In this document: piece after piece, positions 1 to 11,062 of the stretch
Position numbering within the stretch: position 1 is the stretch's first letter
Layout of the letters: every line of letters begins with the position of its first letter
NCBI GenBank assembly: GCA_020744425.1
Contig: JAGMUV010000008.1
Span: forward strand, 868,001-932,000
From: Dactylonectria macrodidyma
Lineage: Eukaryota > Ascomycota > Sordariomycetes > Hypocreales > Nectriaceae
DNA: 64,000 nucleotides
Reading direction: 5' to 3'
Notes under the pieces: model-generated
What the model saw: the letters and a program-made list of their open reading frames with translations, nothing else
Told to the model about the DNA's origin: nothing
Databases searched by the model: none
Program-made: the position numbers and the translations under genes

Positions 1-2582
1 TTCTCTTATAGGTGATGAAGCAAATTGCAGTTGCTATAGGCGGCTATAAGTTAACGTAATGCTTATTTAATATTACTTTGCTCTTGTGTTTTTCTAAGAT
101 GAGCTAACCACTATTGTTTCTATAACTAAGTCAATGACCCTGAAGCGCACCCGCCCGAACTAACGCACATCCCCAGCAAATTCTCAAAGGTCCAGCTCTT
201 CAAATCTCGCGCGGCCCATGCCGAAAAGTCTTCATTTTATATGGTCGTTCGAAGCAGAGCGGGTTGTCGAGAGATAAAATAAAGGAATGGAGAGAAGCAA
301 CTTTCTCAAGCGAGGCGACGCCAAGCATAGAGCTGGTCGTTCCCTCGTCTCGGTACCACGTTCACTTGACCCTAAAAGAGTTCGGTGACCAATTTGTGCA
401 GCTTAGCAAACCTATCTTCGCGATTCAGGCTCGGGCACCACGCAAAGGTCCGTAGAACAGGAGTAAATAGGGGTTTTAACTGAGAAGATGATGGATGTGT
501 TACAATTACTTGGATACTGCCTTCAGCACCCAAATACGTGATGAAGAAGGGCCTGACATCTGAACATGACAGCTTAACGAGGCAAGGGCGATGAGAACTT
601 TGTTGATAAACTCATTGGCGATTGGAATTTCCGTGATAAGATTCTCTTTCCTGGGAATGATCAGGTGTGCAATCCCCTTTCATTGAAGATAATGCATGAT
701 TCACATAGCAACCGCTCTCGGGGCATTCCACTGCCATCCACAAGGTTGCTCAAGTGACTGGGTGGTTGATTTCTTTTCCCAAGTCAAATTAAACTACTGT
801 GATGACTTGTTCTAGGTTTTGATATGGTCTCACAGTACCATGTGTGGAGGTTGCCAACAGGGTGTTAGCCTACCCTACACCTGCATACACATGCAAGCCT
901 AGAGCAGACCTGATGCTGACAACACCAGATGGTCCTTAGACAGCTTGTGAGACTTCTAGATGGGCTGGGAGAGGTAAAAATTTATCAAGTTTTATGATTC
1001 AATGTCTGGATGTGCGCTTGGTTCATTACATATCCTGATATCGAGGCTGTCTGGGCGGATTTTGACCCCACAGAAGAAACGAGTCCCGCCTTGTGTAAGG
1101 ATTAGAATCACGTCAGCTGCAACTGGCTCGGTCGTCGTATTTCATGTGACAAAAACACAATTGGACATGTCTTGTTCATTCGTTTTCGGCTCCCCGTGGG
1201 ACCTGCATCCCCCCAGCTTGAGCAGCTCGCCGATGGCGCATGGAACAGCACTAGAAGGAAAATTCGAACGAAAGATGCCCTGATTTCCTTGACGTCAAAA
1301 CGCGAGGCGAAGCTCCACTCAAAGGCCTCACGTTCCCTCTTGGCACGACGGAGTGGATTTTCACGACTAACGAAATCCTCCCGCCAAGGCATTCGTCTCC
1401 ATCTTTCTACGTAAAAGAAACGTCTTCATCAAGAGTAATTATGCCGAAGAAGCTCCACAGTGTCAGGTCAGCAGCTGATGGGTTCTTTTGCAAAAAAAGA
1501 TGTGCAGAGTTGTTTTTGATCGCGTCTCGCACTTTCTGAAATGTCGTTGTCGACGCTTGGTGAGTTGCGTCGGCCATGGTCCGGCCGACGTCTGCAGACT
1601 GTAGATATCGGCCCGGAGGTTCCATCGGCCGGCTCCGGAGCTGCCGGGAGGCTCAACAGCGGCGACCCGGCGGCAAAGACTACGGACGGTCGCTCCAAGA
1701 TTCCACTAAATCGTTTGAGGCAGGTCAACCTCACGAACGGGCCGCCGATGTCATGGATAGCCACTTTTCCGTGCTCCATTCCGGCGGGTTCATAGGGGAT
1801 GACCGACCTCCAATCGGGCATGATCCGCTTACGCCAGCCAAGGCTTCGTTCACCATGACAATGTCGTCTCCGGATCACTTTTCCATCTCGACTCTCGCAG
1901 TTCTGCCAAGCAACACGCAATCTCGAAACGGCAACCCCTGGATTCAACGAGACCACCGTCGTAGATGACAATGATGAATTGCCTACTCATCACGTAATGA
2001 TGCAACAGCAGAGAGACCCATATCCCCCACGGGGTTTGCAGTCCATCACAAAAATCCCTCCCCAAAGACGATTTCCCCAAAGCTTCTGTTAAACCTGGGT
2101 TTCTGACCTGGCGACGTAATGCCAGTCCCTCCATTGGGCGAGGTCGCGTCAGAGAAGGTTGTTCAACCCGGCGGTCCTCGTGCACAGTGGCAATATCATC
2201 TGGCCACTCTTCCCACAACCCCATATTTCCCACTCAAGGTTCCATCGAACCATAACAGTTATGCACAGGCACCAAGGCCCTCACGCGCCACTGGAGCTGG
2301 AGGCGCGCTCCGATCGGAGCTGTTGGCCTGGGGTAGGTATACGATGTTACAAAAAAATGGTATATATATGGAGACGCAGACTCCGCTCATAGCATCTGGT
2401 CTACCCACTAGCCCACCGACCCTGATTTCTTTGCGCGTTCCATTTCTTTACCTTTCCCATCTCTTGCTTCATCATTCACATTACTCCTGCGTCTATAACC
2501 TACGGCTATAGTCCGGTTGGGTAGGCTTCAACCTCACTCCTCAGACATACTCCCTGAAGGAGCAACCGAGCAATTCCTCCCA
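1..2582. other. Non-coding stretch at window start
   Basis: No reading frame here looks like a conserved protein. Overlapping open frames between about 1.0 and 2.2 kb on both strands are short, Arg/Ser/Pro-rich and mutually exclusive, which is what GC-rich non-coding DNA produces by chance. The last few hundred bases are pyrimidine-rich and contain a TATA-like run, as expected for the promoter and 5' leader of the permease that follows. Confidence 0.5.
2357..2371 (+). promoter_or_regulatory. TATA-like element upstream of the permease
   Basis: The run tatatatatgg lies about 215 bp before the permease ATG and is followed by CT-rich DNA typical of fungal transcription starts. It was assigned by position and composition only. 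Confidence 0.35.
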
Positions 2583-4092
2583 ATGGGCATCATGAAGTTT
2601 TCAAAACAAAAGGCCGAACCGGCCATGGTCGATGGCCAGATTCACGAATCATCCCCATCGGACAATGACCAATCAAAGCATCCCAACGACTTCCAGGAGG
2701 TGCCGGCTGGCTCCATTGAAAAGGGCAACATCTTCAGCCAGGGCGGCAAGAACTATCGAACTCTCGGACGATGGGACACGATTCTAGTGCTCTTCATGAA
2801 CCAACTCGGCCTCGGCATTCTCTCTCTCCCTGCATCGCTTAAAGTCCTGGGAATCGTCCCCGGAATCATTGCCATCATTGGCATCGGCATCATCTCTTGG
2901 TATGCCGCCTACCTGCTGCTGCAGTTCTACCGCAAGCACCCGCACGTTGTTAGCATCGTCGAGATGACCCGGGTCGTCGGAGGACCTTGGTTCGAGGGTA
3001 TCGCTGGAGTCGTCATGATGATCCAGGTCATCTTCATCTCTGCCTCAGCTGTCGTTACTCTGTCTGTTGCCCTCAACACCATCAGCAGCCATGCCACCTG
3101 TACCGTTGTTTTCATCCTGGTGGCGTGTATTGCATGCTTCATTCTGTCTCTCCCACGAACCATGAAGTTTGTGTCAATGAGCGGTATCCCAAATGCCGTC
3201 GGTGTCGTTGCTGCCTGTGTCATAGTCTTGATTAGCTTGGCCGTCAGCGGTCCGGCCACTGCCCCCGTTGGATGGGTCAAGGAAATCGTCATCGTTGGAA
3301 ACCCCACATTCCGAGATGGCCTCAACGCTTGTTTGCGTATTGTCTTTGCCTACGGTGGCAACTTTACCTTTGTAAGTGACGGAAACTCCATTCTACATAT
3401 CTATTCATGCATCTGGCAACTGCTAACCACTCAAACAGGTTTCATACATGGCTGAGATGATTGATCCCGCCCGCGATTTCGGCTTCTGTCTGACGTTCCT
3501 CGAAATCAGCAGCACTGTTTTCTATCTCGTCATCGCAGTTGTACTGTACTGCCTCGCCGGCGACTTGACCACGTCTCCAGTCCTCGGTGCAGCTGCTACT
3601 ATCCCCGCCAAGGTTGCCTATGGCATCATTCTTCCGGCTGTTGTTGCAACCGCCCTCTCTATCGGACATACAGGCTGTAAATACATGTACGTTGCGGCGA
3701 TGCGCAAGATGGGTGCTATTTCTCAGGTCACGGACAACAGCGTCAAGTCTTGGGCGACTTGGAGCATCTGCGTGACTATCTTCTGGGTTGTCATCTTCAC
3801 CATCTCCAACGTGATCCCCATTTTCGACTCAGTCCTTTCCATCACAGCAGCTACGACCATCCCCTGGTTCACCTATTTCCTAGCCGCTACCTTTTGGTTC
3901 CATAGCAACTGGAGCTGTCTGTTCGAGAACTGGAAGAAGGCGTCATTGGCAGTTCTCAACGCCTTCTTCATCATCCTTTCCTTCTTCCTCAATGCCGCTG
4001 GCATTTGGGCTGCCGTCACCGAACTGCTGGATCTTTTCGAGACTGGGGATGGGATTGGAGGAGTTTTTGACTGCGGCAACAATGCCCTTTGA
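2583..4092 (+). CDS. Neutral/aromatic amino-acid permease (Aa_trans family)
   Basis: Two exons, 2583-3371 and 3439-4092, are joined across a 67-bp intron (GTAAGT donor, gctaac branch, ACAG acceptor) into a 480-residue protein. The N-terminus is about 75 hydrophilic residues. About eleven hydrophobic segments follow, beginning after the motif NQLGLGILSLPASL near residue 82, the first helix typical of the AAAP/Aa_trans family (Pfam PF01490). Members such as Neurospora Mtr move neutral and aromatic amino acids with protons across the plasma membrane, and the length fits. The reading frame opens before 2583 but the first ATG is at 2583. A second ATG at 2592 has a better context (A at -3) and could be used. 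The gene stands alone and ends about 250 bp from the convergent ABC transporter gene. The family is secure; the substrate is not visible. Confidence 0.9.
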
Positions 4093-4339
4093 GCAAATAG
4101 CGTTTCGTTCATAATCAATTTTGCGTTGACACTTTAAAACTCTTCCATTTCATCTCACGATTGGATAGTGGCTCATTTCAGCAGAAACTTCTGGTTGGTT
4201 GAAAATGACAAAAATCCCTCAATACGCAGAGCTCAGAGTCAACCAAATGTTGTTACACCACCGGGACACTATACATTTTTTACTGTTACAACTTGATGAT
4301 TTCTGCTTTCCCAAGTCAGAGTAACAACGTTCAGTCTCT

Positions 4340-7168
4340 TCACTTCTGAGAACCCGCGTCTGACGACCCGCCTTCCTTCTCGATCCTCTCCTTTTCCTTC
4401 TTCTCAATCGTTGTCTGTTTCTCCCACATAGCATGATAGCGCCCTTGAAGGGCCAATAATTCATCATGCGTGCCACGCTCGACAATCTTACCCTCGTGAA
4501 GAACGATAATTTGGTCAGACGTGGTAATAGTCGAGAGGCGATGCCTAATGGGTCGGGTTCATTAGCAAAACACTGGAGGAATATTGGCGCGTATTATGAA
4601 ATGTGTTGACTTACGCAATGCTGATTGTGGTTCGCCCAGAGGTGACATGCTCCAAAGCATCCTGGATCTGTCTCTCAGTTTGTGAATCGAGAGATGCTGT
4701 GGCCTCATCCAGGAGGAGGATCCGGGCATCCTTAAGAATCGCTCGTGCAATAGCAATCTGCAAGAAGCTCTTGTTAGCTAGGGACAGAAGTAAGGGAACA
4801 CCAATCAACGTACGCGCTGGCGTTCGCCTCCAGACAACTTCAGACCACGCTCTCCAACCTTGGTTTCATAACCATCTGGGAAGCTGAGGATACGATCGTG
4901 GATGTTCGCCGCCTTGCAGGCCTCGTAGATATCGGCCTCTGAAGCTTGGGGCTTAGCATATTGCAAGTTATACATGATGGTTGCGTTAAACAAGACGGTA
5001 TCCTGCGGCACAACACCAATGTTGCTGCGAGCGCTGTCGAGCTTGAGGTCTTTGAGGTTGTGGCCATCAATGGTGATGGAGCCGTCCGAGACATCGTAAA
5101 AGCGGTAGAGAAGTTTCAGGCAAGTGGATTTGCCGCTACCAGACTCTCCCACAATTGCTGTTTTGGTGCCAGGCGCAACAGTGAAGTTGATGCCGTTGAG
5201 AACGGGCTTCCCTTTCGTGGTTTGGTAAGAAAATTGCACATCGTTGAAGGCAACCTCTCCTTTTGGCGAGGGCAACCCGACCGCATCTGGCTTTTCTACG
5301 ACCCCAGACGTCTCATTAAACTAGGCATTATTAGTACTCTTGGTTCTGAAATTCTACAGGGGGCGTTGTTAAGGCGTACCAGATCAAGCAAACGCTCAGC
5401 TTCAATGAGGTTGTTCTGAAGCATGGTATAGTAGGTTCCAAAGAAGTTGAGAGGGCCTTGAAGCTGGACAAAGTAGTTGATCAGAGTGACGAATCCGCCG
5501 ACGGATTGTTCGCTAATCGAAATCTTGTATGCGGAAACAGCCACAAGGAGGGCAGTTCCAAAGGAAAAGATTGAGCTCTGGGTGAGGTTGAGGCCATTGA
5601 GCGACCACTGCACCAGCTTCTCCGCGTTTTGGAAGACAACTACGTGGTCTTTGAATCGTTCGGCCTCACGGGGAATGGCGCAGTTGTGCTGAACCGTCTC
5701 ATATGCGAGAATGGCATCCGTCTTGATGGCCTCCATCTCGCGCGTCTTGATCGTCATGTCTCTCCTCAGCTTGCCGCGGTATTTGGCCACGTATATGGTA
5801 AGGAAGATATAGGACCACATGATAAAGAAGACAATAATGGTGTAAAAAGCATCGAATTTGACGAAGAAGAAAACGCCTGCGATAAAAATGTCAAACACCA
5901 TTGGGAACACCTGGAAACAGAAGCTCTCCAAAAAAGTGTTGATCGATGCACCTCGGCTCAAGGCGCTTGTGACCTCGCCAATTTTCTTGTTTAGGTGAAA
6001 CTCTAGGGAGAGTCCCAAAACGTGCTCAAACGCCGCTGAAGACAGGCGCCGGAAAAGCGACTGAGAAACCGGGATCCAAAGGACAGCCCTTGCGGCACCG
6101 AGCGCTCCTTGGTTGCCTTGAAGAGCGCGGTAAACGACGTACAGGATAATCTCCTTGTACGGTAGCTTCCCCTCGCCGAGAGAATCGACAAGGACTCCGA
6201 GTTGCCAGGGAGCTAAGAAGTTGACAATGCGCTGGAAAGTAAGGAGAATCAAGCAAACAACCACAATGACTTGGTATGCCTTGGAGTCTTTGGGCCTGGT
6301 GGAAGTTAGCTTTGGGAAAATCGAAAACAATTAGTAGGGCTCGTAAGTACCAGAGATATGGAAACAGAACTCGGAATCCTGCGATGTAGTCGAGCCAACC
6401 GGTTCCCGAGACTTGGGTTCTCCTCGCTTGGGTCACATGTGTGTTATTCGGGACACTTCCATAATTGCCAGATGAGCCATTTCCGTTTTCGAGAAGTGAC
6501 TGTCGTTCCTCCGGGACTGCCTTGGGCTGAGAGATCCTCACTTTATACTCTCCCAGGGTCAGGATGCCTACCATGAGCACGAGTATGGCGATTCTAGAGA
6601 ATGCCAAGATATTGATGATGTGAATGAAGCCCTTAGAAACGCTCAAGGAGGGGTGCACAGTGGAAAGGACAGCTGCAATGACAGCTTCCGCAAGTGCGCC
6701 TGCGACCCACGCGAAGCAATGAGCAGAACCTGGTACCCACGGCCCTTCTGGATCAGGTAGTAAACCAGCTAGGAAGTAGAGTAGAGTTCCGACGTAAGAT
6801 GCCTGAAACCCGTGTTAGCAATTGCAATGCCTTCGAGGCGAAAGAGGGTAGGCATATACCAGATACGCGCTGAAAGAGAATTCGATCGTATCGTCGACAT
6901 CATGTGGGCCAACAAGAGCCTCGCGCACGGCAAGAATAATGCTAACCAGCAACAGAGCAGACAGCAAAAGTTGAAAAAACCATATTAGCCGAGCATGAGA
7001 CCGTCGGATGCTGTCGGTCTTCTGTTTTTGTTCCTCCGACGCGTTCCGACGCGAGTCTCGACGGCGATTGAGGTAGTACTGGAGACTTTGCGATCCCAAC
7101 AGAGTCACAAAGACCAGACAGGGATATAGATAGAAGGCAAGCTTCAATCCCAACTCCGCGACCGCCAT
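4340..7168 (-). CDS. Hmt1/ABCB6-type ABC half transporter
   Basis: Six exons (7168-6860, 6802-6351, 6295-5380, 5320-4814, 4757-4615, 4544-4340) with five 55-70 bp introns give 843 residues, close to fission yeast Hmt1. The first ~250 residues hold several extra membrane helices, the hallmark of the HMT1/ABCB6 group. An ABC exporter membrane domain follows (about 255-555), then the ATPase domain: Walker [10 protein letters not shown] (617-625), Q-loop VVPQDTVLF, signature LSGGERQR (721-728), Walker B ILLLDE (741-746) and H-loop IAHRLST. Relatives sit in the vacuolar membrane and transport heavy-metal thiol conjugates or phytochelatins. The tail is lysine/glutamate-rich. All motifs are intact, so an active transporter is expected. 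Substrate and location are inferred from the family. Confidence 0.92.
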
Positions 7169-9072
7169 GGTTTGCAATTGACGAATGTATGATGCGAGAT
7201 ATTCGAGACAAGGCAAGGGCTCGATTATCCTGTTGAGCCGATGGCATGATGCAATCACGCCCCGGCTTTAAGATTCTCCGAGCTTGCATTGTTGGGACTA
7301 GCTGTATTAGGCTAGTTGTTGCCGTTTAGATTGGAATCTCGTTTAAGCTCTTGGCTCGGGGCTTTCCGGGCTTGAAGCAACCAAGACTGACCCGACTTGA
7401 TGGCACAAGGATGAGATCAAAAGAGGGAGTGCATACAGCATGTAGTGTGGTGTAAGTCAGGTGTCACCATAACCATTGAAGTCCCCATTCGTAATGCATC
7501 TGCAAAATAGCTACGCCGACACCGGACTTTCTCATAGCAAATGTGGGGGTTTGTCCATCACTGCAGCCTCAGCTTGCCGCAGATCGTCAAACGGCTTTGG
7601 GTATGTAAGTATTGTATTGACACAGGAGAACCCTTAAAATATTTGACCAGGTTAGTTCCAACATGAGAGGCCTTTTCCACCTAACCCGACGATCTAAACA
7701 CGTACAATCCTCCCGTCGCCCACAAAAACGCAGCGTCATCAACCACTCTCAGGGCTCCTAGTTGATCACATGTCTCATCTAAAACTTGGTTCAACAGCCA
7801 CTAACGGCTCAAACCAACGGCATGTAACGCAGTAGATACGGATGCAGAGATGGTGTCACTCTTTATCCGGACCAATGCTGTCAGTCTCACCCCGGATCGA
7901 CGCCGGCTTGGACCGAGAATGGCCTTTAAGACTGCGGGTTGTGTACTAGATCAATGTCCACCTCTATAAACTCACTGTAGCTGAATTGCAGTAAGGCCGA
8001 CCGTTTCCCATCATCGGACGTGGCTTGCATTGTTCAGACCCGGGTGTTCGATCCATCGCCAACTCGAGCCAATCGGAATTAGATTACCCTACACTCCCGC
8101 CTGGGCTCGAGTAGACCCGGATTGCCACACGCTTTGTCTGGACGCAGAGAAAACACTGACTGTAGATACCGGTTTCGAACAAGCTAGCGGTATCGAAGAT
8201 CGCTAGCAATTGTAGTGTAAGCTCTGCTGTCACTCAGACACATTACACATTCAGCCACAATCATTCCAGAGGCATCTCTTGTCAACCTCCCTTTCTTCAC
8301 TCCTAGCAAATTGACGTAAGAAAAAGCCTGTCATAGTCCAATATATTTAATTGATAATTTTTTCAGCAGTGGATTAATTAGCGGAAGCATCGCAAGAGGC
8401 TCTGGCTATGGTGACTTCTTCTTGAGAATCGACTTACATGCGCCTTCATTTTTAAAACAAGACATCGGTAGTACGGGTATTACTGTTAGTGACGAGGGTT
8501 TTCAAATCGACCTGAGCCTCGCACTGTGCTTATTTGTGTGATTTATTGCTACCCTGAGAGGAAATGCGTGTCATTTCCTACAATCTACTACTTGCAAGGC
8601 ACCTTCAGTCTCCGTAACGTCTTGACTCAGTGGCGGTCGAGGTTTTTATAGGATTTTACTATAAATATAGAAAAGACTTAATAGTTAATTAGACCTCGTG
8701 CCCAGTAAGAATAGTAATTCTTATTGTAGATGAAACTAACAATTTTGTGTTCGTGATCATCTGCCCCAAACGTAATGTAGCTCGTGATGGTCTTTCCACC
8801 TTCAATCACGGCGTTAATTCCGAGATTTCTTGTGCATATCGAGTATTCACGAGCCGAACTAATACGCCACGACATGAAAAGGGCCAGAAAATAATAATAA
8901 TCATGGATTGCTTGTGTGTAAGACTCAATTGAGTTAATTGGTATTGGTACGATTGTTGTTACACTAGTCGAACTTCCTTTCTGCTGCACACGACTATCAG
9001 AACAGTGCTATGTAGTTAACTGACCCAAAATTGCATTGTTTTAGACTCCTTCTAGGTAAGTTATTGACTAAC
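7169..9072. other. Non-coding stretch between ABC transporter and GH12 gene
   Basis: No convincing gene. The half next to 7.2 kb is the ABC transporter promoter. From about 8.3 kb the DNA turns AT-rich, with TAATTAAT-like runs near 8.34-8.40 and 8.64-8.70 kb. A 103-codon open frame at 8678-8989 (-) has no early ATG and no recognisable motif, so it was not called. Confidence 0.45.
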
Positions 9073-10336
9073 TCAAGCGTGACACCTTCTGCGCGTGGAG
9101 GTTGCGCTTGCTGCGGGTACCGAAACCACTGGGGTTTCCAAGGGTGCCGCGGTGACCGATGCTGCGGGTGCCGAAGATGCTTCAATCACGGAGGCCACCG
9201 AAGATGCCAAGGGAACCGAGGATACCACTGGAACGGAGGTCGCGACGGGGACAGAAGTCGCAGAGGCAACCTGAGTTACGGAGGTCACGAAGGTCGCAGG
9301 AGCGGTTGAAGATGCCACAATTACCGAGCTGACGGCGATTGCCGAGCTTGATTGAACAACCGAGCTGGCAGGGATGACTGCACTTGCCGAGCTGGCCGAT
9401 CCTGAAGAGCCGGATGAACTATTGAGAGTGAGTCAATGATACAAATTGAATAGAAAACGATCGTTAGGTGTAGAGATGCCGGAAAACTTACTCAACGGAG
9501 ATGGTGTAGTCAGTAATGTCCAGTACAGCATCGGAACCTATGAACATCAGCTTCATGACAATAGAGATGTCTGTCTTCGAGGAGCTTACCAGTAAACGGC
9601 TCAGTTCCAGCTTGAAGGCTAGTCGCATACATGCTGGTGCTAATACCTTGGTTTGTCGTGAGGTAAGTGAAGAACTCATTCAAATCTCCGTCAAAGCTGT
9701 TGATGTCCGTCGTTGCAACGAACGAGAAAACGTCGACTTCTCCATTGTTGCCAGAGTATACGTCCCATTCACTACCAGCAATGGTAGCGGTATCAACAGC
9801 CGAACCCGTAGACGAGATAGGTCCGGCTCCTCCAAGAGCTGCGAGCCAAATCATAATCTCATACTCGTTATCACCACCGGCCGAGGAAGCGAGCCAGAGG
9901 TCGTAAGCAACGTTGGCCACGATGTCTGTTCCAGTGTACCTACATTGGATTAGGAATCCGCAACACAAATAATCTCAACTAAGACCACTACTTACGTCCA
10001 CGTCCACGTTGATGGGATAGAGCTGATGGCGGAGAGCTGCAGGTTGACGTCCTCAAGAGCCACGTTGGCGTACGACTTGACGGAGCTGGAACCTCCGGCC
10101 CAGGTCCAAGACGTAGACCAAGTAACAGAGCCATCGGTGATAGAGTCAAAGGTGGTGCATTGCGAGCCAGACGTCGCTTGGGCCGCACCCCAGTTGTTGT
10201 GGTAGATAGTGAAGCCACCAGTTTCGAGCGAGCCCCAGCTATCGCACCATGTAGTTTCACGCTTTTGGAGCGTACGAGTGGGAGAAGCCGTGGCTAGAGT
10301 GGCGAGAACAGCCGGGGCAAGATATTGGGCCTTCAT
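9073..10336 (-). CDS. Secreted GH12 endoglucanase / xyloglucanase with Ser/Ala-rich tail
   Basis: Four exons (10336-9996, 9939-9590, 9537-9492, 9418-9073) give 360 residues. A signal peptide (about residues 1-18) is followed by a probable KR processing site at 25-26. The GH12 jelly-roll catalytic domain spans about 27-246. The nucleophile is Glu141 in EYEIMIW and the acid/base is Glu227 in [10 protein letters not shown]12 enzymes hydrolyse beta-1,4-glucan or xyloglucan in plant walls, and some are recognised by plants as elicitors. After the domain comes a ~110-residue Ser/Ala/Val-rich tail with repeated S-S-V/A units, no CBM1 and no hydrophobic GPI end. The last donor overlaps a stop codon: if intron 3 is retained, the protein ends at residue 246, the normal GH12 length. 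Catalytic assignment is firm; the tail depends on splicing. Confidence 0.92.
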
Positions 10337-11062
10337 GGTGAATCGGCGAGGTGAAGCTTTTTCTAAAGAGGGTAAGTAATAAATGAGTGTCGATAAAAGA
10401 GAGAGTAAGCTCGACCAGCGAGGAATAGATGTCAGTACAAAGAACGTGATGTCGCAAAGAGCAAAGGTCAAAGGTAGATGCTAGATTGAAGTTGGTGATT
10501 TGAGATCTATATATTCTGAGTTTTGCACATTGGGGCTCCTGATCAAAACAGCTCATGGCCATCCAAGTACAGACATATTTGTAAATTGGGGACGGCAAAG
10601 ACGGTCTATGCCTCAATTTGGGCCTTATTCTGGCTTGCCTCTGGCGCAACTTTGCCAGATCCATGTCTTGATACAGGGATGCTCAGTGGAGACGACGCAT
10701 CATTGATCCGCCCACAATCGCGTGTAACCAGCTCAGATGCCGATTTCCCACCAATTGATCCAAGTGGCTCCTGATTCCCAAACAGGAGCTCATAGCGCAA
10801 TGTCGGTTAATAGTACGTTGCATGGATAAGTCGGCGCACTAGATATCTGGCGATCGGATTCTTTACAGCCAGTAAGCTGATTGTGATTCGGTCACTGGAA
10901 TAGTCCATAGTGCATTCCCAAACTTGCGGTGCAAAATTTCCTCTCCAGGATGCCCTCCTGCTTAGCGCATGGGATCTCCTGAGCATCCCGCAAGCATCCC
11001 CTGAGCGAACCTGAGCGAGCCTGAGTATCCCCTGAGCTTCCGTAACTGCTTGCAGTGGTAGT
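10337..11062. other. Non-coding stretch between GH12 and Zn2Cys6 genes
   Basis: This holds the GH12 promoter and 5' leader, then the 3' flank of the regulator gene. A short local repeat built on the word cctgagc, with catcccctgagc variants, lies near 10.98-11.04 kb. No further gene is seen. Confidence 0.45.

Noticed and set aside
1468..1971. 167-codon open frame on the minus strand
   Set aside because: It overlaps other open frames on both strands, has Arg/Ser/Pro-rich composition, no motif and no splice logic; read as chance in GC-rich DNA.
8035..8065. Possible tRNA T-loop (gtgttcgatcc)
   Set aside because: No matching acceptor, D or anticodon arms could be built around it.
8678..8989. 103-codon minus-strand frame in AT-rich DNA
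   Set aside because: It starts at a non-ATG codon, shows no recognisable domain, and no adjoining exon with good splice sites was found.
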